A stretch of 64,000 bases of DNA from Paracoccus sp. MC1862 (GTDB lineage Bacteria > Pseudomonadota > Alphaproteobacteria > Rhodobacterales > Rhodobacteraceae), in NCBI RefSeq assembly GCF_016617715.1, contig NZ_CP067225.1, forward strand, positions 3,243,011 to 3,307,010. The letters are read 5' to 3'. The notes under the pieces were generated by a model. It was given only the letters and a program-made list of their open reading frames with translations, had not been told where the DNA came from and made no database searches. Numbering within the stretch: position 1 is the stretch's first letter; each line of letters starts with the position of its first letter. The position numbers and the translations under genes are program-made. Below, one piece after another: positions 1 to 9,893 of the stretch.

Positions 1-1
1 T

Positions 2-3000
2 ATCGTCGGCTGCCAGATGACGCTGGACGCAGGCCCGATGTGCGGCCCCGTGGTGCTGCTGGTGCAGAACAGCCAAGGCTGGATGAACCTGATGGCGCTC
101 TCCACCTGCCTTTACGTGACGCCGCCGCGCGAGTTTCCTCATGTGACGATGGCGGAACTCGGCAAGCACGCCGACGGGCTGATCTGCCTGACCGGCGGTG
201 CCTGCGGGCCTCTGGGGCTGATGCTGGCGGCGGGCAAGATGGCGGATGCCGAATCGCACCTGCGCGACTTGGCGGGGATCTTCGGCGACCGGCTGTATGT
301 GGAACTGCAGCGCCATATGCAGGACAATGGCCAGTTGATGCCCGCCGAGATCGCCAGCGAGGGCGGGATGATCGACCTCGCCTATGCGCTGAACCTGCCG
401 CTGGTGGCGACGAACGACGTCTATTTCCCGAAACCCGAAATGTTCGGCGCCCATGACGCGCTGATCTGCATCCGCGAGCGCGCGATGGTGGACCAGTCCA
501 CGCCGCGCCGCCGCCTGACGGCGAACCACGACTTCAAGTCGGCGAAGGACATGCTGGTCCTCTTCGCCGACCTGCCGGAAGCCACCGCCAACACGGTCGA
601 GATCGCCCAGCGCTGCGCCTTTGCCGTCAGCAAGCACAAGCCGATCCTGCCCCGCTTCGCCGATGACGAGGTCGAGGAACTGCGTCGCCAGGCCCGCGAG
701 GGGCTTGCCGCGCGCCTCGCCGTCATCCCCCATGCGGTCAGCGTCGAGGACTACAATGCCCGGCTCGACTTCGAGTTGGGGATCATCGAGCAGATGGGTT
801 TTCCCGGCTACTTCCTGATCGTGGCCGACTTCATCAAATGGGCCAAGCAGAACGGCATCCCGGTAGGGCCGGGCCGGGGCTCGGGTGCTGGCAGCCTCGT
901 GGCCTATGCGCTGACGATCACCGACCTCGACCCGCTGCGCTATTCGCTGCTGTTCGAGCGATTCCTGAACCCGGAACGCGTCTCGATGCCCGACTTCGAC
1001 ATCGACTTCTGCATGGACCGGCGCGAGGAGGTCATCGACTACGTCTGCCAGAAATACGGGCGCGAGAAGGTGGGCCAGATCATCACCTTCGGCGCGCTGC
1101 TGTCCAAGGCCGCCGTCCATGACGTGGGCCGGGTGCTGGGCATGGGCTTCCCGCAGCGCGACCGGTTGTCGAAGATGATCCCGGTCGAAGGCGTGAAGCC
1201 CGTCTCGATTACCAAGGCACTGGCCGACGAACCCCGCCTGCGCGAAGCCCGCGACGCCGAGGAAAACGTGGCCCGGATGCTCGATTATGCGGCTCAGGTC
1301 GAGGGGCTTTACCGCAACGCATCCACCCACGCGGCGGGCGTGGTGATCGGGGATCGGCCGCTGGACCAACTGGTGCCGCTTTACCGCGACCCGGCCTCGG
1401 ACATGCCGGCCACGCAATACAACATGAAATGGGTGGAACAGGCCGGGCTGGTGAAGTTCGACTTCCTCGGCCTCAAGACCCTGACGGTGATCCAGAACGC
1501 CGTGGACCTGATCCGCGCGGGCGGGCGACACCTGCATATCGCCGCCGACGGCCGCCAGCTTTACGACCCGCCTGCAGGGGCAGTGGACGAGATAAACCTG
1601 ATCCCGTTGGACGACGAGGCAACCTATCGCCTGTTCGCCAGTGCCCGCACGGTCGCGGTGTTCCAGGTCGAAAGCTCGGGGATGATGGACGCGCTGCGGC
1701 GGATGCGTCCGACCTGCATCGAGGACATCGTGGCGCTGGTCGCGCTGTATCGTCCGGGGCCGATGGAGAACATCCCGGTCTATTGCGACGTGAAGAACAA
1801 GGTCCGGCCGCTGGAATCCATCCACCCGACCATCGACCATATCCTTGCCGAAACGCAGGGCATCATCGTCTACCAGGAACAGGTGATGGAGATCGCGCAG
1901 GTCATGGCGGGCTATTCGCTGGGCGGCGCCGACCTGCTGCGCCGGGCGATGGGCAAGAAGATCGCCGAGGAAATGGCGAAGGAACGCCCCAAGTTCGTCG
2001 AGGGCTGCAAGGCCAATGGCGTGGACGACAAGAAGGCAGGCGAGGTCTTCGACCTGCTGGAAAAATTCGCCAACTACGGCTTCAACAAGTCCCACGCGGC
2101 GGCCTATGCGGTGGTCAGCTACCAGACGGCATGGCTGAAGGCGAATCACCCGGTCGAATTCATGGCCGCGGTGATGAACTGCGACATCCACCTGACCGAC
2201 AAGCTGGCGATCTACCGGCGCGAGGTGGACCGCATGGGGATCGAGGTGATCCCGCCTTGCGTCAACCGCAGCCAGCCCCGCTTCAGCGTGGACAATGGCC
2301 GCATTTCCTATGCGCTGGGCGCGCTGAAGAACGTGGGCGTCGAGGCGATGAGGACGCTGGTGGCCGCGCGTGGCGACCAGCCTTTCCGCGACCTCACCGA
2401 CTTCGCCCGCCGGGTGCCCATGCGCCAGATCGGCAAGCGGGCCTTGGAGATGCTGGCACGGGCAGGGGCCTTTGATGAACTCGACCCGAACCGCGCGCGG
2501 GTGCTGAAATCGCTCGACGCGCTGGTGGCATGGTCCACCGCCGTGCAGGAGGCCGCGCAGTCCAGTCAGTCCTCGCTGTTCGGGGGCGGCGAGGACCTGC
2601 CGCCGCCGCGTCCCGCCCTCGCATCCGTCTGGATGCCCGCCGAGAAGCTGGCCGAGGAGCGCGTAGCCATCGGCTTCTACCTCTCGGGCCATCCGCTGGA
2701 CGACTATGTGCCCGCGCTGAAGCGCAAGGGCGCGATGACGCTGGCCGAGGTGCAGGCTGCCTGCGCAGACGGGCCCATGGTCGCGCAGATCGCGGGCACG
2801 GTCGCGGCGCGGGCGGAAAAGAAATCGGCCAAGGGCACGCGCTATGCCTTTGTTACCCTGTCCGACCCCACCGGGCTTTACGAGGCCACGGTGTTTTCCG
2901 ACGTGCTGGACGCCCACCGTCCGCTTCTGGAACCCGGCATGAACGTCCTGCTGACGGTCAACGCGGAACCCTCGGGCGATCAGGTCAAGATGCTCGCGCG

Positions 3001-3280
3001 TTCCGTCGAGGCGCTGGAAAACGCCGTGGCCGACGCAGGCTCGGGCCTGCTGGCGGTCGAGGTCGCGGATGCGCGCACGGCCGTTGCGGTGCTGGACCGG
3101 CTGCGGACGGTTTCGGCTGAGATCGCGGTCTCGGCCAAGGGCCGCGGTCCCCTGCTGATGCGGGTGCGCGAGGGCAACACCGTCTATGACGTCGAGGTTG
3201 CGCCGGATGTTCCCGTGACGCCGAAGATGCGGCAGGCCCTGCGGGCGGTCGAGGGCGTGATCGACGTGACCGAGGAATAG
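2..3280 (+). CDS. dnaE: DNA polymerase III subunit alpha (5'-truncated)
   Basis: Catalytic subunit of the replicative DNA polymerase III holoenzyme. The frame is open from base 2, and the residues before the first ATG (17) read IVGCQ, a PHP-domain sequence, so the real start lies left of the window. About 1,092 residues are visible of a usual 1,150-1,180. Seen in order: the rest of the PHP domain, the palm with GPGRGSGAGS and then PDFDIDF, whose acidic residues (326, 328 and 330 counted from the ATG at 17) match the catalytic aspartates, the fingers, a helix-hairpin-helix/OB region, and the C-terminus ending VIDVTEE. It is the housekeeping DnaE type and not DnaE2 or PolC, judging by PHP plus palm order and length. 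Only the start is missing. Confidence 0.97.
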   Translation: MVGCQMTLDAGPMCGPVVLLVQNSQGWMNLMALSTCLYVTPPREFPHVTMAELGKHADGLICLTGGACGPLGLMLAAGKMADAESHLRDLAGIFGDRLYVELQRHMQDNGQLMPAEIASEGGMIDLAYALNLPLVATNDVYFPKPEMFGAHDALICIRERAMVDQSTPRRRLTANHDFKSAKDMLVLFADLPEATANTVEIAQRCAFAVSKHKPILPRFADDEVEELRRQAREGLAARLAVIPHAVSVEDYNARLDFELGIIEQMGFPGYFLIVADFIKWAKQNGIPVGPGRGSGAGSLVAYALTITDLDPLRYSLLFERFLNPERVSMPDFDIDFCMDRREEVIDYVCQKYGREKVGQIITFGALLSKAAVHDVGRVLGMGFPQRDRLSKMIPVEGVKPVSITKALADEPRLREARDAEENVARMLDYAAQVEGLYRNASTHAAGVVIGDRPLDQLVPLYRDPASDMPATQYNMKWVEQAGLVKFDFLGLKTLTVIQNAVDLIRAGGRHLHIAADGRQLYDPPAGAVDEINLIPLDDEATYRLFASARTVAVFQVESSGMMDALRRMRPTCIEDIVALVALYRPGPMENIPVYCDVKNKVRPLESIHPTIDHILAETQGIIVYQEQVMEIAQVMAGYSLGGADLLRRAMGKKIAEEMAKERPKFVEGCKANGVDDKKAGEVFDLLEKFANYGFNKSHAAAYAVVSYQTAWLKANHPVEFMAAVMNCDIHLTDKLAIYRREVDRMGIEVIPPCVNRSQPRFSVDNGRISYALGALKNVGVEAMRTLVAARGDQPFRDLTDFARRVPMRQIGKRALEMLARAGAFDELDPNRARVLKSLDALVAWSTAVQEAAQSSQSSLFGGGEDLPPPRPALASVWMPAEKLAEERVAIGFYLSGHPLDDYVPALKRKGAMTLAEVQAACADGPMVAQIAGTVAARAEKKSAKGTRYAFVTLSDPTGLYEATVFSDVLDAHRPLLEPGMNVLLTVNAEPSGDQVKMLARSVEALENAVADAGSGLLAVEVADARTAVAVLDRLRTVSAEIAVSAKGRGPLLMRVREGNTVYDVEVAPDVPVTPKMRQALRAVEGVIDVTEE

Positions 3281-3358
3281 CGCTGCATGGTTGCCCCGGC
3301 GACGCGCGCTTGGCAGGGTAGGCGGAACCTTGCCCATTCCGCAACAGGAGCGCCGCGC

Positions 3359-3628
3359 ATGATCCGATGCCTGTCCCCCGCTTTGGCCATTGCCCTGCCG
3401 ACGAGCCTTCTGCTGCTGGCCGCCTGCGGCAGCCCTCCGCCCGCTCGGCAGGCAGGTGGTGGGCAGCCCGCCGCGACGCTGGTGGACCCGGCGGCGCTTT
3501 ATTGCGCGGGCACCGGAGGAACGGTCATCCCCGCGACCGCAGGCGGGCGGCGCGCCGATCTGTGCCGGATGCCGGACGGCCGCACCGTCCGCGCCGCCGA
3601 TCTGCTGAACAGCCACAACGACCTGTAA
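3359..3628 (+). CDS. Small lipoprotein with DUF333-like domain
   Basis: An 89-residue predicted lipoprotein. The ATG at 3359 follows a CAGGAG ribosome site (3345-3350) and starts a signal peptide ending in the lipobox LLAAC, so the mature protein would be lipidated at that Cys. The rest fits the DUF333 pattern (DPAALYC, a GG pair, then DLCRMPDG): two cysteines around a Gly-rich turn, as in small periplasmic lipoproteins of unknown function. An in-frame start at 3287 would add 24 residues before the signal peptide and is unlikely. It follows dnaE by about 80 bp on the same strand and is followed by a hairpin terminator. Function unknown. Confidence 0.8.
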   Translation: MIRCLSPALAIALPTSLLLLAACGSPPPARQAGGGQPAATLVDPAALYCAGTGGTVIPATAGGRRADLCRMPDGRTVRAADLLNSHNDL

Positions 3629-3634
3629 CGGGAA

Positions 3635-3659
3635 AGGGGCGCTGCAGCAGGGCGCCCCT
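3635..3659 (+). terminator. Hairpin terminator after the lipoprotein gene
   Basis: AGGGGCGC (3635-3642) pairs perfectly with GCGCCCCT (3652-3659) over a 9-nt loop, 6 nt after the stop codon. The following CGTTCTTCTTCG is T-rich. It lies between converging genes (lipoprotein and ilvC). Confidence 0.7.
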
Positions 3660-3660
3660 C

Positions 3661-3772
3661 GTTCTTCTTCGTCGAAATATCCCGCGGGCTTCCGAGCGCC
3701 CGGAAAACAGTCCGGGGGACTGTTTTCAGCGAGGAAGGCCACGGCAGTGGCCGGGGGCGCGAAGCCCCCGGC
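3661..3772. repeat. Interspersed intergenic element, copy A (full length, two hairpins)
   Basis: Starts with the core GTTCTTCTTCGTCGAAATAT (from 3661), then a perfect 11-bp stem (3703-3713 with 3717-3727, loop GGG, arm GAAAACAGTCC ending in a T run), then a 9-bp stem (3750-3758 with 3764-3772, arm GCCGGGGGC, loop GCGAA). The core recurs at 11714, 13642-13674 (inverted) and 13696, and weakly at 23955. It sits between the ends of convergent genes and may also act as a bidirectional terminator. I recall similar elements from other Rhodobacteraceae intergenic regions, but that is memory and was not checked. Confidence 0.7.
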
Positions 3773-3793
3773 GCAACCGCGCCGCAAGCGCGA

Positions 3794-4942
<1,149 letters not shown>

Positions 4943-6130
4943 TCAGCGCATCCCCAGCCCGGCGCGCATCATTGTCCGCCGCACGGGGGCGAGCGCGTAA
5001 AGCCCCCCCAGCGCCATCGCCCGCAGGTCGCGCAGGGGGCGCGGCGTCAACATGCTGGCGCGGTTCAGCGCGTCGATGCCCATCAGGCGGACCAGCGCCT
5101 CGGGGCGGCGGGCGCGGGCGTAACGTTCCAGCGCCGTTGCATCGCCGGGATCGGTGCCCATCAGGTCCAGCAGCGCCGAGAGGTCCGCGAGGCTCATGTT
5201 CAGCCCTTGCGCGCCGATGGGCGGGACGACATGGGCGGCCTCGGCGATGAGCGCCGTGCGGGGACCAGTGTAGCGGTCGGCGATCTGGCTGATGATCGGC
5301 CATTCGGTCAGGCCTGTGGCTTGGGTCAGGTGCCCGAGGATGCCGGCGGAACGGGCGTTCAGTTCGACCTCGAAAGCCTCGCGGGGCAGCGCGCGCAGGC
5401 GGGCGATCTCGGCCCCGCGTTCCAGCCAGACGACCGCCGAGGACGGCTTGCCCTCACGGTCCGGCAGGGGGACCAGCGTGAAGGGGCCGCCCCAGCGGTG
5501 GATCTCGGTCGAGACGTTCCCGTGCGGGATCTCGTGGGTGACGGCGAAGGCCAGCGCCTTCTGACCATAGCGGATGGTGCGGGTGCCGATCCCCAGAGCC
5601 TCGCGCACGGGCGAGTTGCGCCCGTCCGCCGCCACGACCAGCTGGGCACGGATGCGGCCGCCGTCCGACAGGTCCACAAGTGCTGCGTCGTCGCGGACGG
5701 TCAGGCCGGCGGTGCCGGTGCCGGGGCGGAACTCGACATTCGGCAGTTCCGCCAGACGGGCCGATATTTCGCGCCGCAGCAGCCAGTTGGGCAGGTTGTA
5801 GCCGAAGGGCTTGTCCGAGATTTCCGAGGCGTCGAAGGCACGCGTCAGCCGCGCCACCGGCCCGGCCCCGCCCGCATCGACGATCCGCATGACCTGCAGG
5901 GGCGTTGCATGGGGCGCAAGCCGGTCCCACAGCCCGATCCGGGCCAGCAGATCGACCGAGGGCTGAAGGAAGGCCGTGGTCCGCAGGTCGGCGCCCGCGC
6001 CGCCCTCCTCTGTCACCGGAGGCGCAGGGTCCACGCAGAGGACGCTGAAGCCGCGGGCGCCGAAACCCGCCGCCGCCGTCAGCCCGGCGACGCCGCCACC
6101 GGAGACCAGCACATCCACGCGATCCGGCAT
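4943..6130 (-). CDS. FAD-dependent hydroxylase, UbiH/UbiF/UbiL family
   Basis: A 395-residue flavoprotein monooxygenase, most likely a ubiquinone ring hydroxylase. It opens with a Rossmann motif, SGGGVAGLTAA (residues about 10-20), has the mid-protein DG motif VVAADGRNSP, and near residue 300 the second FAD motif AEAAHVVPPIGAQGLN. There the usual GD pair is replaced by AE; alphaproteobacterial family members often have GE here, so the change is mild. Which ring position it acts on cannot be read from sequence. It ends a minus-strand operon with a small membrane protein (7 bp upstream) and a HAD phosphatase. Other ubiquinone genes (ubiE, ubiB) lie at 59-61 kb. Confidence 0.85.
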   Translation of the reverse strand: MPDRVDVLVSGGGVAGLTAAAGFGARGFSVLCVDPAPPVTEEGGAGADLRTTAFLQPSVDLLARIGLWDRLAPHATPLQVMRIVDAGGAGPVARLTRAFDASEISDKPFGYNLPNWLLRREISARLAELPNVEFRPGTGTAGLTVRDDAALVDLSDGGRIRAQLVVAADGRNSPVREALGIGTRTIRYGQKALAFAVTHEIPHGNVSTEIHRWGGPFTLVPLPDREGKPSSAVVWLERGAEIARLRALPREAFEVELNARSAGILGHLTQATGLTEWPIISQIADRYTGPRTALIAEAAHVVPPIGAQGLNMSLADLSALLDLMGTDPGDATALERYARARRPEALVRLMGIDALNRASMLTPRPLRDLRAMALGGLYALAPVRRTMMRAGLGMR

Positions 6131-6137
6131 CAGGGAC

Positions 6138-6377
6138 CTAGAACCCGGCCGCGTAGGCGATCAGCAGGCCCATGACGACCACCGTCGCCAGCAGCGCGAC
6201 CATGGTCAGCGCGGGCAGGCCGAACAGCGCCACCACCACGATCACCAGCACCACCACCATGGCGAGGATGACAAGGATGCGGGCGGCGAGGATGCGTTCC
6301 TTCCGGGTCTGCAGTTCGGCATCGCCGCTGAGTGCGCTGGCGATGCCGTCGTCGGCAGAGGTGTCGGTGCGGCTCAT
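6138..6377 (-). CDS. Small membrane protein, unknown function
   Basis: A 79-residue protein starting MSRTDTSADDG. About 25 hydrophilic residues, with charged ELQTRKERI, precede two closely spaced hydrophobic helices (rich in VLIVVV, then LTMVALL...VVVMGLLIAY). The ATG overlaps the stop of the upstream HAD gene by 4 nt (ATGA, 6374-6377), and the stop is 7 bp before the hydroxylase ATG, so the three genes look translationally coupled. The longer frame to 6479 lies inside the HAD gene and is rejected. No family recognised. Confidence 0.7.
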   Translation of the reverse strand: MSRTDTSADDGIASALSGDAELQTRKERILAARILVILAMVVVLVIVVVALFGLPALTMVALLATVVVMGLLIAYAAGF

Positions 6378-7147
6378 GATCGGGCCTCGGCTGTTGTCAG
6401 GGTCGGCCCCGAGTCTGCCACGTCCGCAAGGGCCGCGGCAAGCGCGGCGACGAAGGACGCGATGTCGCGGGTGTGCCACAGGATATGGCTGCCGTGGCTG
6501 TGGTCCTCGGCCAGCTCGTCGGGGCCATGGCGGCCCGCGCCGACCAGAACCGTCCGCATTCCCAAGGAAAACGGCACTTCCAGGTTGCGCGGGTCGTCCT
6601 CGAACATGGCGCAGCGGGCGGGGTCGAGGCGGTGCGCCTCAAGGACTGCGGCAAAGGATCGCGGGTCGGGTTTGGGGTGGTAGCCGACCTCTCCGATGCC
6701 GTGGATCGCGTCGAAGACCGCCAGTTCGCGCCGCGCCAGCACCTGCCCCGCATAGGCGGAATCGGCGTTGGTATGGATGATCTTCAGCCCCGGCAGCGCC
6801 CGGATCGCCTCCGCCAAGGCAGGCTCGGGCGTCAGGGCGGTGAAGTCGATGTCATGGACCTCGGCCAGATAGGTTTCGGGGTCGATGCCGTGATGGGCCA
6901 TGAGGCCCGCCAGCGTGGTGCCGTGTTCGCGCCAGTAATGGGCGCGCAGCCGGTCGGCCTCGGGCGCGTCAACGCCCAGCAGGCGCTGGACATAACCCGT
7001 CATCCGCGCCTCGATCTGCGAGAACAGCCGCAGGTCGGCGGAATAGAGCGTGTTGTCCAGATCGAAGATCCAGGCGTCGACGTCCGCAAACTCCGCTTGC
7101 AGGGCCACCGTGTCGATGTCGCGCAGGGGGCGTGGGGGCATATCCAT
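6374..7147 (-). CDS. HAD-superfamily hydrolase, pyrimidine 5'-nucleotidase type
   Basis: A 257-residue haloacid dehalogenase-like phosphatase. Motif I is DLDNT (in WIFDLDNTLYSAD), motif II is the IHTNAD segment, motif III the lysine of GYHPKPD, and motif IV FEDDPRN. The helical cap between motifs I and II (YVQRLLG...HYWREHG) resembles the SDT1/pyrimidine 5'-nucleotidase subfamily. The substrate is inferred from the family. Start at 7147 (MDMPPRPL); the second ATG at 7141 is equally possible, as neither has a strong ribosome site. First gene of the operon with the small membrane protein and the UbiH-type hydroxylase, and divergent from the GntR gene. Confidence 0.85.
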   Translation of the reverse strand: MDMPPRPLRDIDTVALQAEFADVDAWIFDLDNTLYSADLRLFSQIEARMTGYVQRLLGVDAPEADRLRAHYWREHGTTLAGLMAHHGIDPETYLAEVHDIDFTALTPEPALAEAIRALPGLKIIHTNADSAYAGQVLARRELAVFDAIHGIGEVGYHPKPDPRSFAAVLEAHRLDPARCAMFEDDPRNLEVPFSLGMRTVLVGAGRHGPDELAEDHSHGSHILWHTRDIASFVAALAAALADVADSGPTLTTAEARS

Positions 7148-7212
7148 GAGCGACGGGTAGCGCGGGCGGCGCGGCCTTGCAATCGCCGGGAGGCCCGTCC
7201 AACTCTGCCCCG

Positions 7213-7860
7213 ATGAAAGACGCATACAGCCTGATCCTGTCAGCGATCGACGACGGCACCTACCGTCCCGGCGACCGGCTGGTCGAATCGGAACTGGCCG
7301 AACGCTTCGGCGTCAGCCGCACCCCCGTGCGCGAGGCGCTGCAGCGACTGGAAACCCAGTCGATGCTGACCCGCGACGGCCGCAGCCTGATCGTGGCGAC
7401 GCTGGACCACAACCAGCTGGCCGAGCTTTACACCGTCCGCACCGAGCTTGAGGCGCTGGCGGCCCGCCTTGCCGCCCGCCATGCCACGCGCGAGGAGGTG
7501 CGGGTGCTGGGCCAGATGGTGGACGACGACCTGCGCATCGTGGACGACCCGCAGGCGCTCAGCCGCGCGAACCGGCGCTTCCACCACCAGATCCACCTCG
7601 CATCCCACAACCGCTATCTCGTGCAGCAACTCGACATCGTGCACCGGACCATGGCGCTGATGGCGCGGACCTCGCTGGCCGCCGAAGGGCGGGGCCAGCG
7701 GTCGCTGACCGAGCATCGCGAGATCGTCGAGGCCATCGCCTCGGGCGACGGGGACGCGGCGGAAAACGCGCTGCGCAACCACATCTCGACCGCCTTCGAG
7801 ACGCGGCTGATGGAATCCGCCCGCGCCTGGGCCAGCACCATCGAGCAGGGCCGCAAGTGA
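7213..7860 (+). CDS. GntR-family transcriptional regulator (FadR/FCD subfamily)
   Basis: A 215-residue regulator. The N-terminal winged helix shows IDDGTYRPGDRLVE and ELAERFGVSRTPVREAL, the standard GntR recognition helix. The C-terminal all-helical FCD domain (from about residue 75) has an acidic/His pattern, including RRFHHQIH and HREIVEAI, which in this family binds a metal and an organic-acid ligand. Start at MKDAYSL (7213); the ATG at 7177 would add 12 residues of low-complexity sequence. Its stop overlaps the GTG of the glycosylase gene (GTGA), which suggests co-transcription. Target genes are not evident. Confidence 0.88.
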   Translation: MKDAYSLILSAIDDGTYRPGDRLVESELAERFGVSRTPVREALQRLETQSMLTRDGRSLIVATLDHNQLAELYTVRTELEALAARLAARHATREEVRVLGQMVDDDLRIVDDPQALSRANRRFHHQIHLASHNRYLVQQLDIVHRTMALMARTSLAAEGRGQRSLTEHREIVEAIASGDGDAAENALRNHISTAFETRLMESARAWASTIEQGRK

Positions 7861-8486
7861 GCCTGCGCCTGATCGAGGCCGAGGGCGACATCGCCGAGGG
7901 CGTGGCGCATCTGGCGGCGGTCTGCCCCGTCTGGGCGCGTGTCCTGCCCGAGCTTGGTCCCCTGCCGCTGCGCCGGCGCGAGGACGGCTTCGGCGCGCTC
8001 ATGTCGGCCATCGTCTCGCAGCAGATCTCGGTCGCGGCGGCTGCCTCCATCTCGGCCCGGCTGGCTGCGGCGGGGCTGGATCGGCCGGATGCCATCGCGG
8101 CGGCCGAGGACGCGGCCCTGCGCGCCTGCGGGCTGTCGGGCCAGAAGGTCCGCTACCTGCGGGCGCTGACCGGGGCCGATATCGACTTCGCCGCCCTGCG
8201 GCAGATGCCCGACGAGGAGGTCAGCGCCACCCTGACCGCGCTGCCCGGCATCGGCCGCTGGACGGCCGAGATGTATCTGATCTTCGCCCTCGGCCGCGCC
8301 GATGCCTTTGCCCCCGACGACCTTGCGTTGCAGGAATCGGCGCGGATCATGTATGGGCTGCCGGAACGCCCGCGTGGCAAGGCGCTGGCCGAACTCGCGC
8401 GGCCCTGGGCACCGTGGCGCGCGGTTGCCGCGCGCGGGCTCTGGGCCTATTACCACCACGCCAAGGGACGCGAGGGGGTGACATGA
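7857..8486 (+). CDS. DNA-3-methyladenine glycosylase, AlkA/HhH-GPD family
   Basis: A 209-residue base-excision repair glycosylase that removes alkylated bases such as 3-methyladenine. The HhH-GPD core is visible: SAIVSQQISVAAA near residue 45, the hairpin LPGIGRWTAEMYL near 127-139, and the catalytic aspartate region FAPDDLAL. There is no C-terminal iron-sulfur cysteine set, so it is not an Nth/MutY enzyme. It lacks the N-terminal domain of E. coli AlkA, as the short bacterial forms do. Start GTG at 7857 overlaps the regulator stop. Its own stop overlaps the next ATG. Confidence 0.88.
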   Translation: MSLRLIEAEGDIAEGVAHLAAVCPVWARVLPELGPLPLRRREDGFGALMSAIVSQQISVAAAASISARLAAAGLDRPDAIAAAEDAALRACGLSGQKVRYLRALTGADIDFAALRQMPDEEVSATLTALPGIGRWTAEMYLIFALGRADAFAPDDLALQESARIMYGLPERPRGKALAELARPWAPWRAVAARGLWAYYHHAKGREGVT

Positions 8487-9139
8487 CGCGCGAGTTGCAA
8501 TCGGATCGCCGGGGGCCTGAGAAAGCCGGTTCCGTCATCGTCTTCCTGCACGGCTACGGCGCGGATGGCGCCGACCTGCTGGGTCTGGCCGAGCCATTGG
8601 GCCGCTACCTGCCCGACACCGTCTTCTATGCCCCGAACGCCTCCGAGCCCTGCGTCAACAATCCCTTCGGCTTCCAGTGGTTTCCGATTCCTTGGCTGGA
8701 CGGCTCGACCGAGGCGCAGGCCCGCGCCTCGATGGAGAAGTCCATAGACGATGTGAACGCCTTCCTTGACAACGTGCTGGCGCGTGAGGGGCTGCAGGCC
8801 GACCGCATGGTGGTCGTCGGCTTCTCGCAGGGGACGATGATGGCGCTGCATGTCCTGCCGCGCCGGGACAAGGCCGTGGCGGGGATCGTCGGCTTCTCGG
8901 GCCGGCTTCTGGCGCCGGAACTGGTGGGCGAGGCAAGGGTTCGCCCCCCGGTCCTGCTGCTGCACGGCGACCAGGATCCGATGGTGCCCTTTGCCGACAT
9001 GGGGCTGGCGGAACGGGCGCTGGCGGGGGCCGGCTTCGACATTGCCACCCATGTGATGCCTGGCACCGGCCATGGCATCTCGCCCGATGGCCTTGGCGCG
9101 GCGCTGAGCTTTATCCGCAAGGTACTGGGCGCGAAGTGA
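8483..9139 (+). CDS. Alpha/beta hydrolase, phospholipase/carboxylesterase family
   Basis: A 218-residue esterase. Oxyanion-hole segment VFLHGYGADG near residue 20. Nucleophile elbow GFSQG (Ser about residue 114), then the aspartate in LLLHGDQDPMVPF and the histidine in GTGHGIS, so the Ser-Asp-His triad is complete. This arrangement matches the abhydrolase_2 phospholipase/carboxylesterase family; the natural substrate is unknown. Start at 8483 (ATGACG), overlapping the preceding stop by 4 nt; the longer frame to 8414 lies inside the glycosylase gene. Last gene of the GntR-glycosylase-hydrolase operon. Confidence 0.88.
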   Translation: MTRELQSDRRGPEKAGSVIVFLHGYGADGADLLGLAEPLGRYLPDTVFYAPNASEPCVNNPFGFQWFPIPWLDGSTEAQARASMEKSIDDVNAFLDNVLAREGLQADRMVVVGFSQGTMMALHVLPRRDKAVAGIVGFSGRLLAPELVGEARVRPPVLLLHGDQDPMVPFADMGLAERALAGAGFDIATHVMPGTGHGISPDGLGAALSFIRKVLGAK

Positions 9140-9220
9140 AATCCGCGGCGTCGCTGAACCGTCGCCTTGCCGTCATGCCGCATTTACGCGCATCCCCGAT
9201 ACCCCGCCACATGTAGAGCC

Positions 9221-9248
9221 TTGTCATGGTCGCGCCGCCCAATATAGT
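9221..9248 (+). promoter_or_regulatory. Sigma-70-type promoter of the HNH nuclease gene
   Basis: TTGTCA (9221-9226), 16 bp, TATAGT (9243-9248), 39 bp before the ATG at 9288. The -10 lies inside a CGCCGCC..GGCGGCG inverted repeat (about 9234-9257), which could overlap an operator. Motif match only. Confidence 0.55.
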
Positions 9249-9287
9249 CGGCGGCGAGTCCTGAGGCGTGATGGCGGGGACACCCGG

Positions 9288-9890
9288 ATGCTTGACGACC
9301 CACATGTCGAGACTGACTTCCGCACCCAGTTCGTGCGCGACCCTGCGTCATTGCGGCGCAACCCGGCGCTGGTCCTGAACGCGGACTACCGGCCCCTCAG
9401 CTACTATCCCCTGTCGCTGTGGCCCTGGCAGGAAACCATCAAGGCGGTGTTCCTGGACCGCGTCACCATCCTCGCCGAATACGAGGAGGTCGTGCGAAGC
9501 CAGAGGGAAGCGATACGCATCCCCTCGGTCGTGGTGCTGAGGGATTATGTCAGACCCAGGAAGCGCGTGGCATTCACGCGCTTCAATCTTTTCATGCGGG
9601 ACAGTTTCTGTTGCCAATATTGCGGGTCCAGGGGCGACCTGACCTTCGACCACGTGGTGCCCCGGTCGCGCGGCGGCGTGACAAGCTGGGAAAACGTCGT
9701 CGCCGCCTGTTCGCCCTGCAACCTGCGAAAGGCGAACAAGAGCCTGCGCGCCTCGGGCCTGCGGCTGGCCCGTGCGCCCCGCCGCCCTACCTCCGAGGAA
9801 ATGCACGCCATGGGCCGGCGCTTTCCGCCGAACCACCTGCATGTCAGTTGGATGGACTATCTTTACTGGGACGCCGAGCTGGAAAGCTGA
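9288..9890 (+). CDS. HNH endonuclease family protein
   Basis: A 200-residue protein with an N-terminal conserved segment (PALVLNADYRPLSYYPLS, residues about 26-43) found in a large group of solitary bacterial HNH proteins, and a C-terminal HNH fold. CQYCG gives the first zinc Cys pair, DLTFDHVVPRSRGG the catalytic His motif, and ENVVAACSPCNLRK the second Cys pair and Asn. It is a nuclease by family; the biological substrate is not known. Single gene with its own promoter; neighbours are a small membrane protein (opposite strand) and the esterase. Confidence 0.9.
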   Translation: MLDDPHVETDFRTQFVRDPASLRRNPALVLNADYRPLSYYPLSLWPWQETIKAVFLDRVTILAEYEEVVRSQREAIRIPSVVVLRDYVRPRKRVAFTRFNLFMRDSFCCQYCGSRGDLTFDHVVPRSRGGVTSWENVVAACSPCNLRKANKSLRASGLRLARAPRRPTSEEMHAMGRRFPPNHLHVSWMDYLYWDAELES

Positions 9891-9893
9891 AGC

